This document shows, in pieces, positions 36,830-45,998 of a stretch of DNA of 64,000 nucleotides. Position numbers and translations under genes: made by a program. The first letter of the stretch is position 1. Every line of letters starts with the position of its first letter. The notes beneath the pieces are model-generated. The model was given only the letters and a program-made list of their open reading frames with translations. It had not been told where the DNA came from and ran no database searches. Source of the stretch: VRUE01 sp963742535. GTDB lineage: Bacteria; Actinomycetota; Thermoleophilia; Solirubrobacterales; 70-9. Location of the stretch: assembly GCA_963742535.1 (NCBI GenBank), contig CAVUMC010000002.1, positions 1 through 64,000 on the forward strand, written 5' to 3'.

Positions 36830-37995
36830 ACCAACGCCTCCATCATCTCGACGCGCTGCGGGCGCTGACGATGCTGCTCATCCTGCCCGCCCACGCTCTG
36901 GCGATCATCGGCCTGCAAAGGGGCGGGTGGAATGACGCCGAGTCCTCGCTCTACTGGGCAATTCACGTTTTCCGCCTGCCGCTCTTCTTTGTCGTCGCGG
37001 GCTTCTTCGCCGCGCTCTTGATCGAGGTCAGGGGAGTCTCTGCTTTGCTCCGAAACCGGGCAATTCGGATCGGGGTGCCGCTGCTGGTCGGCGTAGTCGC
37101 CGTCGTGCCACTGATCACCCTGGAGATACAGGCTCTCTCCAAGCAACCTCATCGACCAGGCGTCGCCGGACTCGGTGCCTTTGCCGATCCGCATCCGTCG
37201 TTCCTCTGGTTCCTCTGGTACCTGACGCTGATCTACGCCGCCGCCCTCCTCACCCGGCGCCTACTCGCCGCCTTTCCGAAGGCGCGGCACACCCTGCTCG
37301 CCGCGGGAAGCCGCCTGCTGGCGCACTGGTCGGCGCCGCTCCTGCTAGCGGTCCCCGCCGCCCTGCTGCTCTACCGACAGCCAACCTGGCTCGCCTCCGC
37401 GCCCTCGGAAAGCTTCACTCCCCAGCTCGACCTGCTCGGCTACTACGCGGTCTTCTTCGTCGCCGGCTGGGCCTTCTTCGCCTCGCCGGGCCTGCGCGAC
37501 GAGATCGAGAGCCAGCCCCGTCGCTACATCGTCACGGCCGCGATCGCGGTGCCGTTCGCGCTCACCCTCTACCTCATTCAGCAGGACCAGACGTTGGGTG
37601 CAAACCGCAATGTCCACCTGCTTGCGCTGGTGCTCCTCTCGGTCGCGACCTGGTCGCTCGTCTTTGGCCTCCTGGGGGTCGCGCGACGATTCGGCGAGCG
37701 CCCGAACCCGACGCTTCGCTACTGGACTGACGCGGCCTACTGGATCTACCTCAGCCACTTCCCGGTCATGGCCGCAATTGCGCTGGTGGTCGCCGCGTTG
37801 CCGATGCCGGACGCGTTGCGCTTGGTCGTCCTCTCGGCGGGGACCCTCGCGGTGATCTTCCCCGCCTATGGCGCCTTCGTGCGCCACACCGCAATTGGCC
37901 GGGTCCTGCATGGCCCGCGCCCACCTCGCGCCCCGCGAGAGAGCTTGCGGGGCCGACTCACTCAGCCAGAAGCGGCAGCAGAGCCCCAAGCTTGA
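36826..37995 (+). CDS. Acyltransferase-3 family membrane protein
   Basis: 389 residues, about ten membrane segments. RLHHLDALRALTMLLILPAHA at the N-terminus is the Acyl_transf_3 opening with the conserved Asp and His. WFLWYLTLIYA and YLSHFPVMAAIA further on fit the same family (OpgC/OafA-like). Members move acetyl or succinyl groups onto surface glycans or lipids. GTG start overlapping the menD stop, hence translational coupling to menaquinone genes without an obvious metabolic link. The last 38 bp overlap the convergent menF gene. Acceptor unknown. Confidence 0.83.
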   Translation: MNQRLHHLDALRALTMLLILPAHALAIIGLQRGGWNDAESSLYWAIHVFRLPLFFVVAGFFAALLIEVRGVSALLRNRAIRIGVPLLVGVVAVVPLITLEIQALSKQPHRPGVAGLGAFADPHPSFLWFLWYLTLIYAAALLTRRLLAAFPKARHTLLAAGSRLLAHWSAPLLLAVPAALLLYRQPTWLASAPSESFTPQLDLLGYYAVFFVAGWAFFASPGLRDEIESQPRRYIVTAAIAVPFALTLYLIQQDQTLGANRNVHLLALVLLSVATWSLVFGLLGVARRFGERPNPTLRYWTDAAYWIYLSHFPVMAAIALVVAALPMPDALRLVVLSAGTLAVIFPAYGAFVRHTAIGRVLHGPRPPRAPRESLRGRLTQPEAAAEPQA

Positions 37996-39358
37996 TCTCG
38001 GTCTCGGCCAGCTCGGCGGCTGGGTCCGATGCCGCTACGACGCCGACGCCGGCGTAGAGGCGGGCCTCGCGGTCGCGGAGCAGGGCGCTGCGCAGGGCGA
38101 CGCAGAACTCGCCGTCCTCGGTCGCGTCCATCCAACCGACCGGGCCGGCGTACCAGCCACGATCCATCTGCTCGAGCTCCTCGATCACGCCGGCGGCGGC
38201 CGACCAGGGCTCGCCGCCAACAGCAGGCGTCGGATGCAGCATGCCGGCCAACTCGACCGCCGAGCGCGGCTCGGCGAGCTGGGCGAGGATCGGCGTCGCC
38301 AGATGCTGGATGTTGGCGACCTTGACGATCTCTGGCTCGCCCACCGCCTCCACCCAGACCGCGTGGGGGCGCAGGGCCCGGGCAATGCGCTCGGCGACGA
38401 TCGCGTGCTCCTCGCGGTCCTTAGCGCTGCGCAGCAACTGCTCGCCGAGGTGATCGTCGACGGCGGGGTCGGAGCTGCGCCGCGTCGAGCCCGCCAGGGC
38501 GACGGTCGAGACGCTGGCGCCGGAGCGGCGCAACAGCAGCTCGGGACTGGCACCGATGAAGGCCGCCTCAGGGGTACCGCAGCAGAAGCAGAAGCAGGAG
38601 GGGAACTGGACGCGCATCGCACTGAAGACGGCGGCCGGGTCGTGAGCGGCGGCGGCAGAGACGAGGACCTCGCGGGCGAGCACGATCTTCGACATCTCCC
38701 CCGCCTGGATCCGCCCCGTGGCGGCCTCGATCATGCGCTCGAAATCACCCGGCGGTCGCACGCTGCTGATCTCCACCCGTTCGGTCGGATGGGGGTCGAG
38801 CAGCGGCAGGGGCTCTTCCCGCAGGCCCGCCAGGCGAGCCTCCAGCGAGGTGGCCTTCATCTCCGGGTCATCACCGGGACGCACCTCGGTATTGAGGGTG
38901 AGGAAGGTTTCGCCACCGCTGCGGCAGATTGAAAGCTCCGGCAGCACGAGCGAGGCCGGTGCCAGTGAAGACCAAGCGGAGCTGCCGCCACCATCGGGGT
39001 CGAAGGCGAAACCGCCGACCCAGGTCGCTCCCGCTCCGGCCGGCAGCCCGGGCGGCTCGTCCAGCACCCGCTCGCGCCCCAGGCACTCACGGGCAACGTC
39101 CTCGAACCTGCTCGGGCCGCGCGAGCGGGCCTCGTGCACGATCCCGAGCGCCGCCAGGGCGAATTCGCGATCCGGCTGCTCCCAACAGAACCAGCGGTCG
39201 CTGGCGAGGCGCGAGGCGAAGATCGCCGCGCAGGGATCGACGTCATCGACCGACGCGGTGACGCTGACGAACGCTTTTCTGCCGCCGGTGAGAGCGCGCT
39301 CGATCGCTGGCCGCAGCCGCTCGCCAAGGCCGCGGAGCGCGGCGCTACTCGCTGCCAC
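37958..39358 (-). CDS. menF: Isochorismate synthase
   Basis: Converts chorismate to isochorismate for MenD. 466 residues, chorismate-binding fold. IQAGEMSKIVLAREV has the general-base Lys; FIGASPELLLRR, ALAGSTRRSSDP, HAIVAERIARAL, VKVANIQHLATPI, ELAGMLHPTPAVGGEP, GWYAGPVGWMDATEDGEFCVALRSAL and YAGVGVVAASDPAAELAETEIKL follow the family order. Siderophore-type EntC is an alternative, but no siderophore genes are near and the men set otherwise lacks this step. GTG start overlapping ilvN by 14 bp; third gene of the ilvB-ilvN-menF chain. Confidence 0.9.
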   Translation of the reverse strand: MAASSAALRGLGERLRPAIERALTGGRKAFVSVTASVDDVDPCAAIFASRLASDRWFCWEQPDREFALAALGIVHEARSRGPSRFEDVARECLGRERVLDEPPGLPAGAGATWVGGFAFDPDGGGSSAWSSLAPASLVLPELSICRSGGETFLTLNTEVRPGDDPEMKATSLEARLAGLREEPLPLLDPHPTERVEISSVRPPGDFERMIEAATGRIQAGEMSKIVLAREVLVSAAAAHDPAAVFSAMRVQFPSCFCFCCGTPEAAFIGASPELLLRRSGASVSTVALAGSTRRSSDPAVDDHLGEQLLRSAKDREEHAIVAERIARALRPHAVWVEAVGEPEIVKVANIQHLATPILAQLAEPRSAVELAGMLHPTPAVGGEPWSAAAGVIEELEQMDRGWYAGPVGWMDATEDGEFCVALRSALLRDREARLYAGVGVVAASDPAAELAETEIKLGALLPLLAE

Positions 39359-39890
39359 GGGCGATTGCGATCTCGCCCGTCCGCACCATCTCGATCAAGC
39401 CGTGCGGGCGGACCATCCGCTCGAAGGCCTCGATCTTGTCGGCCGAGCCGGTGACCTCGATCGTCATCGTGCGCCGGGCGACGTCGACGATCTTGGCGCG
39501 GAAGATCTCAGCGAACTGGATGATCTCGGCGCGGTTCTCGACCGCGGCGGAGACTTTGAACATCGCCATCTCGCGGGCGACCGTCTCCTCCGGCTCCATG
39601 TCGCGGATCTTCAGCACGTTGACCAGCTTGTGCAGCTGCTTGGTCACCTGATCGATCGGGTGCACGGCTCCGTCAAGGGTGAGGGTGATGCGGGAGATAC
39701 TCGGGTCGTCAGTCGGGCCGACGGCGAGCGTGTCGATGTTGAAACCGCGGCGCGAAAAGAGCCCGGCAACCCGGGCCAGAACACCGGGCTTGTTCTCGAC
39801 CAGGATCGAAAGGACGTGTTTACGGCCGCTGAGCTGCCCGGGAACGCGCAGCTCCTCCAGCTTCACCATCTGCGGGGTGCCGGCCTCCAT
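39345..39890 (-). CDS. ilvN: Acetolactate synthase small (regulatory) subunit
   Basis: Binds valine and tunes IlvB. 181 residues: N-terminal ACT domain (HVLSILVENKPGVLARVAGLFSRRGFNIDTLAVG, shown here in part, about 25-58) and the C-terminal ALS_ss domain (REMAMFKVSA, IVDVARRTMTIEVTGSADKIEAF). Its ATG overlaps the ilvB TGA as TGATG. About 20 extra residues precede the ACT domain. Confidence 0.95.
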   Translation of the reverse strand: MEAGTPQMVKLEELRVPGQLSGRKHVLSILVENKPGVLARVAGLFSRRGFNIDTLAVGPTDDPSISRITLTLDGAVHPIDQVTKQLHKLVNVLKIRDMEPEETVAREMAMFKVSAAVENRAEIIQFAEIFRAKIVDVARRTMTIEVTGSADKIEAFERMVRPHGLIEMVRTGEIAIARGSE

Positions 39891-41569
39891 CAGCCCACCA
39901 TGTCCCTGGCGGCGGCGCCAGCCGGAATCATCGGGAAGCAGTTCTCCTCGGGCGAGACACGCACGTCAACCAGCACCGGGCCGTCGGCTTCAAGCGCCTT
40001 CGCCATCGTCTCCTCGAGCTCGCCGGAGTCCTCGCAGCGCAGACCGGTGGCGCCGAAGGCCTCGGCCAGCTTCACCCAGTCCGGGCTCGGGCCCATCTCG
40101 ACCGAGCTGTAGCGCCGATCCCAGAAGAGCTCCTGCCACTGGCGCACCATGCCCATGTAGCCGTTGTTCATCAGGAAGACCTTGACCGGGATGTCCTGCG
40201 AGACGCAGGTCGCCAGCTCCTGGCAGTTCATGATCAGACTGCCGTCGCCGGCGAGGCAGACGACGGTGTCGTCGGGGCAGGCGATCTTGGCGCCGACCGC
40301 GGCCGGCAGGCCGAAGCCCATCGTGCCCAGGCCACCGGAGTTGATCCAACGGCGCGGCTTGTCGAAGCCGTAGTACTGCGCCGCCCACATCTGGTGCTGG
40401 CCGACGTCGGAGGTGATGATCGCGTCGCCGCCAGTGGCCCGGTGCATCGCCTCGATCATGAACTGGGGCTTGATCTCGCCGTCCTTGCCCTCCTCGTAGC
40501 CCAGGGGGTAAGTGTCCTGCCAGGCCTTGATCTTGTTCCACCACTCATCTAGGCGCCCGGGGTCGGTCTGCAGGGCCCGGTACTCACGGGTCAGCTCGGG
40601 CAGGACCAGCTTGGCGTCGCCGACGATCGGAATGTGGGCGGGGACGTTCTTGGAGATCTCCGCCGGGTCGATGTCGATGTGGATGAACTTGGCGTGCGGC
40701 GCGAACTCGGAGAGCTTGCCGGTGATCCGATCGTCGAAGCGGGCACCGATCGAGACGATCAGGTCGGCTTCGTCCATCGCGTAATTGGCGGCCCGGGTGC
40801 CGTGCATGCCGAGCATCCCCAGCCATCGCTCGCCGGAAGCCGGGTAGGCGCCAAGGCCCATCAAGGTCGAGGTGATCGGGAAGCGATCAGCGGCGACGAG
40901 CGCGCGCAGCTCCTCGGAGGCGTTGGCGTTGATCACGCCGCCGCCCGTGTAGAGGATCGGCCTACGAGCGTTGGCGAGCGCCTTGGCGGCGATCCGAACC
41001 TGCTTGATGTTCGGCGCGGTCGGCGGTTTGTAGCCGGCCAGCTCGACCGGCTCGGTCCGCGGCGCATAGTCGATGTCGGCGCGCGAGAGGTCTTGCGGAA
41101 TGTCTAGCAGCACCGGGCCCGGGCGGCCGGTCGAGGCGACGTGGAAGGCCTCGTGGACGTACTCGGGGATCTGCCGCGGATCGGTGGCCTGGAAGGAGTG
41201 CTTGACGAAGGGCAGGGTGGCGCCGAGGATGTCGGCCTCTTGGAAGCCGTCAGTGCCGATCAGCTCGGTGCGCACCTGGCCGGTGATGAAGACGGTTGGC
41301 ACCGAGTCGAGCATCGCGTCGGCGATCGCGGTGACGAGATTGGTCGCTCCCGGCCCCGAAGTGGCGAAGGCGACCCCAACTTTGCCCGAGGCCTTGGCGT
41401 AGCCCTCCGCCGCGTGACCACCCCCCTGCTCGTGGCGCACCTGTATGTGCCGGAACTCGGCGTCGACCAGGGCGTCGTAAGTCGGCAGGTTTGCCCCGCC
41501 GGGGATGCCAAAGACGTGCTCCACGCCCTCGGCCTTGAGGCTCTGCATCAGTGCGTCGGCTGCTCTCAT
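39890..41569 (-). CDS. ilvB: Acetolactate synthase large subunit
   Basis: ThDP/FAD enzyme making acetolactate and acetohydroxybutyrate. 559 residues. Catalytic Glu47 in VRHEQGGGHAAEGYAKASG, FATSGPGATNLVTAIADAM, FQEADILGATLPFVKHSF, the FAD segment around GMLGMHGTRAANYAMDEADL, and the ThDP motif GDGSLIMNCQELATCV with MNNGYMGMVRQWQ. A TAGCAT box lies 10 nt before the ATG. No leader peptide or riboswitch is visible in the 80 bp between this gene and the downstream end of the sqd1-like gene upstream of it. Confidence 0.96.
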   Translation of the reverse strand: MRAADALMQSLKAEGVEHVFGIPGGANLPTYDALVDAEFRHIQVRHEQGGGHAAEGYAKASGKVGVAFATSGPGATNLVTAIADAMLDSVPTVFITGQVRTELIGTDGFQEADILGATLPFVKHSFQATDPRQIPEYVHEAFHVASTGRPGPVLLDIPQDLSRADIDYAPRTEPVELAGYKPPTAPNIKQVRIAAKALANARRPILYTGGGVINANASEELRALVAADRFPITSTLMGLGAYPASGERWLGMLGMHGTRAANYAMDEADLIVSIGARFDDRITGKLSEFAPHAKFIHIDIDPAEISKNVPAHIPIVGDAKLVLPELTREYRALQTDPGRLDEWWNKIKAWQDTYPLGYEEGKDGEIKPQFMIEAMHRATGGDAIITSDVGQHQMWAAQYYGFDKPRRWINSGGLGTMGFGLPAAVGAKIACPDDTVVCLAGDGSLIMNCQELATCVSQDIPVKVFLMNNGYMGMVRQWQELFWDRRYSSVEMGPSPDWVKLAEAFGATGLRCEDSGELEETMAKALEADGPVLVDVRVSPEENCFPMIPAGAAARDMVG

Positions 41570-41579
41570 CGGGAAAGCG

Positions 41580-41585
41580 ATGCTA
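41580..41585 (-). promoter_or_regulatory. Candidate -10 box of ilvBN-menF
   Basis: TAGCAT on the minus strand, 10 nt before the ilvB ATG; the 5' UTR would be only a few bases. Confidence 0.35.
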
Positions 41586-41649
41586 CCAGCGGCGTGCTGG
41601 CTGCAATGCAGGGGGTTTGGGGGCCGTGCGACAACCTGCGTGTGCGGCT

Positions 41650-42822
41650 CTAGAGCTGAACGGGCTCGCCTGGGTTCCAGCGGGTGCGCGGGTCGATCGA
41701 GGTCTCGATCACGCGCTCCTTATGGCGCTCGATCGTGTGAATCATCGACTCGACCAGCTCCTCGCCAAGCAGGGTCGGCTGCAGGCCAAGGTCAAGCAGC
41801 TTGGTGTGAATCGCGTTGTAATAGTGCTGCTCCTTCTCGACCCGCGGGTTCTCGTAGTGCTGGATCTCGACCGAGTAGCCGAGGTGCTCGCCGGCCTGCT
41901 TGACCAGGTGGGCCAGCTCAATTACTGAGAACTGCTCGGTGAACTGGTTGAAGACACGGAACTCGCCCTCATCGGCGGGGTTGAGCGCCGCCAGTTCAAC
42001 GCAGGCAAGCGTGTCGCGGATGTTGAGGAAGCCGCGGGTCTGAGTGCCGGCACCGTAAACGGTGAGCGGGTGGCCGATCACCGTCTGCAAGCAGAAGCGG
42101 TTGAGCACGGTGCCGAAGATCTCGTCGTAGTCGAAGCGGGTGATCAGACGCTCGTCACCGTCCGTCTCCTCGGTCCCGATCCCGTAGACGACGCCCTGGT
42201 TGAGATCGGTGGCGCGCAGGCCCCAGGTACGGCAGGCGAAGTGGATGTTGGTCGAGTCATGGACCTTCGAGCAGTGGTAGAGCGAGGCCGGCAGCTTGGG
42301 GAAGGGCAACGTGTCGCGGCGCCCCTTGTGCTCGATCTCGATGTAGCCCTCCTCGATGTCGATCTCGGGCTGGCCGTACTCGCCCATCGTGCCGAGCTTG
42401 ACCAGGTGGCAGTCGGGCACATGGTCGCGGATCGAGAAGAGCAGATTGAGGTTGCCGATCACGTTGGCGTACTGGGTCTCGACCGCCTGCTCACGCGAAG
42501 CCATCGAGTAGGGCGCGGAAGCCTGCTGCCCGTAGTGGATGACTACTTCGGGGCGGGTCTCGGCGACGACACCGTCGAGGAAGTCACCATCTTGGACCGG
42601 GCCGACGAAGCTGCCTATCTGGGCCTCGCCTGAAATCTCCTTCCAGGCAGCGATGCGCTCGTCGAGGCTGGCAATCGGCGTCAGCGAGCCGGTGCCGGCT
42701 TCTTCGTGCCAGCGGCGGCGAGAAAAGTCGTCGACGACCGAAACCTCGTGACCGCGGGCCGAGAACCTCAGTGCTGTCGGCCAGCCCAGGTAGCCGTCGC
42801 CCCCAAGAATGAGAACGCGCAT
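41650..42822 (-). CDS. sqd1: UDP-sulfoquinovose synthase (SQD1/Agl3-like)
   Basis: Adds sulfite to UDP-glucose to give UDP-sulfoquinovose. Extended SDR, 390 residues from the ATG at 42822. The NAD+ loop is LILGGDGYLGWPTA (4-17). The plant SQD1 catalytic residues are present even at the same numbers: Thr145 in LGTMGEYG, and Tyr182 and Lys186 in YHCSKVHDS. LTPIAS, QQASAPYSM, ATDLNQGVVYG, HPLTVYGAGTQTRGFLNIRDT and RVFNQFTEQFSV are also characteristic. Neighbouring divergent GT-C genes suggest the sulfosugar goes into a surface glycan, or a sulfolipid made with a transferase elsewhere. Confidence 0.92.
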   Translation of the reverse strand: MRVLILGGDGYLGWPTALRFSARGHEVSVVDDFSRRRWHEEAGTGSLTPIASLDERIAAWKEISGEAQIGSFVGPVQDGDFLDGVVAETRPEVVIHYGQQASAPYSMASREQAVETQYANVIGNLNLLFSIRDHVPDCHLVKLGTMGEYGQPEIDIEEGYIEIEHKGRRDTLPFPKLPASLYHCSKVHDSTNIHFACRTWGLRATDLNQGVVYGIGTEETDGDERLITRFDYDEIFGTVLNRFCLQTVIGHPLTVYGAGTQTRGFLNIRDTLACVELAALNPADEGEFRVFNQFTEQFSVIELAHLVKQAGEHLGYSVEIQHYENPRVEKEQHYYNAIHTKLLDLGLQPTLLGEELVESMIHTIERHKERVIETSIDPRTRWNPGEPVQL

Positions 42823-42863
42823 AGGTCGCGGCAGCGTAGCGGACTCGTAAGACATTGCAGACA

Positions 42864-42869
42864 TACGAT
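42864..42869 (+). promoter_or_regulatory. -10 box for leaderless GT-C gene
   Basis: TACGAT, 6 nt before a GTG at 42876. It supports that GTG over the in-frame TTG at 42855. A TACGCT box for sqd1 lies opposite at 42833-42838 on the minus strand, 10 nt before its ATG. Confidence 0.45.
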
Positions 42870-42875
42870 CAGCCG

Positions 42876-44189
42876 GTGAGCGGCTTGGCAGAGCGGAACG
42901 GCGGGCGTATCGGGCTTGCCGCGCTGATCGCGATCCTGCTGCTTGGGTTGGGGCTGCGGATGAGCGAGGCCTGGGACGGTCGCTCACCCGTCTTCGACGC
43001 TGCCGCCTACGCGACGATCGCCGCCAATCTCGACCGGGGTGACGGCTTCACGCTGGGACCGGGCGCGACCCAGCCGGCGAGCAACTACTCCCCCGGCTTG
43101 CCGCTTCTCGTCGCCGGGACTTACGAGTTGACCGGCGGCGTGCACGAACGCACCGCGCGGCTCGTCCTCGCTCTGCTCGGCGCGCTAGCGATGCCCTTCA
43201 CCTACCTAATCGGCCGCCGTCTCTCGGGACTAGGCGCAGGCTTGATCGGCGCTGCCGCCGTTGCTATCTACCCCGCCCTGCTCGAGTACCAGGGCATGCT
43301 GATGGGCGAGCCGCTCGCGGCGACCCTGTTGTCAGGGGCGGTGCTGGCAACACTTTGGGCGGCGGACGCTCTCGAGGGCCGCGAACCGTCGCGAGCCAGA
43401 TGGTTTCTACCCGGTGTCCTCTTCGGAGCGCTGACGCTCGTTCGCCCTGAGTACCTCGGGGTCGCACTGCTCGTCTGCTTGGTGGTGCTCCTCACCCAAG
43501 GCGGACGCAACTGGTCTCGGTCACTGGTTCGAGCCCTGTTGCTCCTCGCTGGAGTCGCGGTGATCGTCGCCCCATGGACCGTGCGCAACGCGGTTGCGCT
43601 CGACCGCTTCGTGCCGGTCTCAACCGGTGGCGGGCAAGTGCTTTTCGCCGGTACCTACCTGCCATCAGATGGTGACCCGGAACAGGTCGGTGCGGAGGTG
43701 GTCGAACGCCACCCCGAACTGTTCGGCCCGCAAGCGGCGCGGCAACTGCGGCTGGAGCAGATCCTGGCGCGACTGGCGGCGCAGCGGTATCCAGGGATGG
43801 AAAGCGACAAGGCGCTCTCGAAGATGGGCAAGGAACAACTCTGGGACGACATCAGCGAAGAGCCACTCGAATACGCGGGCTTCGTCGCGACCAAGGTCTG
43901 GCGAATATGGACTCACGGGCAGCGAGCGGTAATGCAGGAGCCCGGCTGGAAGCTCTTTCACTGGGCGATCGTCCTGCTGGGCGCAATCGGGCTCGCCGTG
44001 CTGGCGCTCCAGCGGCGTTGGGAGGTTTTGCTGATCGCGGCGATCTTCGTTGCGATCACCGCGATCAGTGCCCTGCTGGTGGCTTCTCCCCGGCGAGTAC
44101 TGGTGATGATGCCGCTGGTGGCGGCCCTTGCCGGGGTCGGAGCGACCGCCTGCTGGCGGCAGCTGCGGGTCAGTCTTGGTCGTACGTGA
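42876..44189 (+). CDS. GT-C glycosyltransferase (ArnT/PMT-like), copy 1
   Basis: 437 residues, about ten membrane segments. The first extracytoplasmic loop has acidic residues (FDAAAYATIAANLDRGDGFT) as in the catalytic loop of polyprenyl-phosphate-sugar-dependent GT39/ArnT enzymes. GQVLFAGTYLPSDGDPEQV is shared with the second copy at 44622. These enzymes transfer a sugar from a lipid carrier outside the membrane to lipids or proteins. Start chosen at GTG 42876 from the TACGAT spacing. The last 20 bp overlap the convergent small secreted gene. Confidence 0.8.
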   Translation: MSGLAERNGGRIGLAALIAILLLGLGLRMSEAWDGRSPVFDAAAYATIAANLDRGDGFTLGPGATQPASNYSPGLPLLVAGTYELTGGVHERTARLVLALLGALAMPFTYLIGRRLSGLGAGLIGAAAVAIYPALLEYQGMLMGEPLAATLLSGAVLATLWAADALEGREPSRARWFLPGVLFGALTLVRPEYLGVALLVCLVVLLTQGGRNWSRSLVRALLLLAGVAVIVAPWTVRNAVALDRFVPVSTGGGQVLFAGTYLPSDGDPEQVGAEVVERHPELFGPQAARQLRLEQILARLAAQRYPGMESDKALSKMGKEQLWDDISEEPLEYAGFVATKVWRIWTHGQRAVMQEPGWKLFHWAIVLLGAIGLAVLALQRRWEVLLIAAIFVAITAISALLVASPRRVLVMMPLVAALAGVGATACWRQLRVSLGRT

Positions 44190-44550
44190 CTTTGAAGGTG
44201 AGCTTGACGAACATCGGCGTGTCGGCGCCGCGGAAGAGGCACTTGTAGGAGACGACGTCCGGTTCGGTCGAGTGGACGGTCGGCGTGCAGTAGTAGCCGG
44301 CGACGCTCTTCGGCTCCTCGATGCGCAGCGACAGCAGCTTGTTCATCGCCTTCATCGCCTGAGCGCAGGTCGCGTACTGAGCCTGGATTTTGTTCACGTT
44401 ACTGGCGACGAGGGTGCCTTTGACCGTCTTGCCGACCACGTTTTTCGAGCTCGTGGTGCAGGTCTTCGGCGCCTTCTTGGCGGACGCGCCGGGGGCGACG
44501 ACGAGGGCGATTACCGCGATCGCGGCGAAGAGAACAGCTATGCGGCGCAT
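44170..44550 (-). CDS. Small secreted protein, unknown
   Basis: 126 residues: a signal peptide (RRIAVLFAAIAVIALVVAPG, cleavage after ASA near 24), then a ~100-residue basic domain with four Cys (CTTSSKN, ATCAQAM, GYYCTPT, SYKCLF) that could form two disulfides. No family recognised. AAGGAG 8 nt before the ATG at 44550 supports the start. It sits between two related glycosyltransferase genes on the opposite strand, which may be chance or may mark a secreted target or partner. Confidence 0.65.
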   Translation of the reverse strand: MRRIAVLFAAIAVIALVVAPGASAKKAPKTCTTSSKNVVGKTVKGTLVASNVNKIQAQYATCAQAMKAMNKLLSLRIEEPKSVAGYYCTPTVHSTEPDVVSYKCLFRGADTPMFVKLTFKVTYDQD

Positions 44551-44609
44551 CTGAAGTACTCCTTGTCTCGGGGAAGCTTGTCGGGGCGAGATTCTGCGCC
44601 CCGCCGGGA

Positions 44610-44615
44610 TAGCCT
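44610..44615 (+). promoter_or_regulatory. -10 box for leaderless GT-C copy 2
   Basis: TAGCCT, 6 nt before the ATG at 44622. Confidence 0.45.
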
Positions 44616-44621
44616 GCCGCG

Positions 44622-45998
44622 ATGGGCTCCCTGAAAACGTGGTTGCGCGAGCTGCCGCAGCGCCACGGACGCAAGACCCTGATCCTGCTGGCGGCGATCC
44701 TTCTACTCGGCTTCGGCCTGCGCGCCTACCGCGTGGTCGAGCCGCTGCCACAACCAGGCGACGATGCCCACGCTTATTACGCGCTCTCCAAGGCGCTCTA
44801 CACCGAAGGCAGCTTCGGCGGCTCCTCTTTCCACGACCCCAGCGATTGGTCACCGGGCGCGCCGCTGCTCTACGCCGCTGGCTTCTATGCCACCGCTGGC
44901 GCCCGCGAAGGCACCGCCCGCATCATCGAGCTTCTGCTCGGCTTGGGCACGATCCTCATCGTCTACCTGCTTGGTTGCCGCATTTCCTGTCGGCCCGCCG
45001 GCCTGCTCGCCGCCTTTGGGGTCGCCGTCTATCCGCCGTTCATCCACTCGGTCGGCGCCCTCTACAGCGAGCCGCCGGCGATGCTGACGCTGCCCGCTGC
45101 GGTACTCGCGTTCCTCTGGGCTGGCGACGAGCTAGGTGGTGACCCAAGCCGAAATCGATCATGGGCGAGGTGGCTCCTTCCCGGCCTGCTCTTCGGCCTC
45201 ACCGCGATGTTCCGGCCCGAGTACCTCCTCGTCGGCTTCGCCTTCGCCCTCTTCGCCCTGATCCGCGTCTGGCGTGCGCGGGCCTGGCAACCGGGCCTCG
45301 CCGCGACCGTCGCCCTACTCGCCGCGATGCTGCTGCCGATCGTGCCGTGGGCGATCCACAACCAGGTCGTGCTGCACCGCACGGTGCCGATCTCGACCGG
45401 CGGCGGTAAGGCGCTCTACGTCGGCACCTTCCTGCCCGCCGACGGCGAATACCAACGGGTCAAGGCGATCCTCACCAAGCGCTACCTGCACCGGGATCTC
45501 GACCCTCATTCGCAGGCGCTCGAAGAAGTGAACCCCACCCCGCTCTTTGATCGCGTCGCCAAGCGCTATCCCGACCTGCCACGCGACTCGGCCCTGGGCA
45601 AGATCGGCAAGCAGAACTTCTCCCACTACTTCGGCGAAGACCCGATCGACTACCTGGCGATGACCGTGCGCAAGGTCTGGCGGATGTGGAGCGCGGGGAT
45701 CGGCGAAGCGATGGAAAGCACCGCGGGGCGAGTGATCCAGACCCTGCTCGTGGCGTTGGCGCTGATCGGCCTCGGGGTCCTTGCCTGGCGTCGCCGCTGG
45801 TGGGAGCTGGCCTCGATGGCAACGCCGTTGGCGCTCGTCACCGCGGTCGGCGCGATCTCGCTGGCGGCACCGCGCCGCAACGAGGTGCTGATGACGCTGA
45901 TCTTTCCGCTTGCCGCGACCGCGCTCTCACGGGGGACGGCAGCCCTATTGTCCAGCGGGAAATGGCGCTCTACGCAGGCATCTTCCCCAGCGAGCTGA
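44622..45998 (+). CDS. GT-C glycosyltransferase (ArnT/PMT-like), copy 2
   Basis: 458 residues, about ten membrane segments. Paralogue of the gene at 42876: the same order of LLLGFGLRAYR, an acidic loop (PGDDAHAYYALSKALY), FRPEYLLVG, IVPWAIHNQVVL, STGGGKALYVGTFLPADGE and a C-terminal LAAPRRNEVLM. The acidic DD in the first loop suits a lipid-sugar-dependent transferase. Followed by a GT2-type gene that overlaps it by 37 bp and could supply the lipid-linked sugar donor. Confidence 0.82.
   Translation: MGSLKTWLRELPQRHGRKTLILLAAILLLGFGLRAYRVVEPLPQPGDDAHAYYALSKALYTEGSFGGSSFHDPSDWSPGAPLLYAAGFYATAGAREGTARIIELLLGLGTILIVYLLGCRISCRPAGLLAAFGVAVYPPFIHSVGALYSEPPAMLTLPAAVLAFLWAGDELGGDPSRNRSWARWLLPGLLFGLTAMFRPEYLLVGFAFALFALIRVWRARAWQPGLAATVALLAAMLLPIVPWAIHNQVVLHRTVPISTGGGKALYVGTFLPADGEYQRVKAILTKRYLHRDLDPHSQALEEVNPTPLFDRVAKRYPDLPRDSALGKIGKQNFSHYFGEDPIDYLAMTVRKVWRMWSAGIGEAMESTAGRVIQTLLVALALIGLGVLAWRRRWWELASMATPLALVTAVGAISLAAPRRNEVLMTLIFPLAATALSRGTAALLSSGKWRSTQASSPAS

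Noticed and set aside
41570..41650. Leader peptide, T-box or riboswitch before ilvBN
   Set aside because: Only 80 bp are available and they show no Leu/Val/Ile codon run, specifier loop or conserved T-box sequence.
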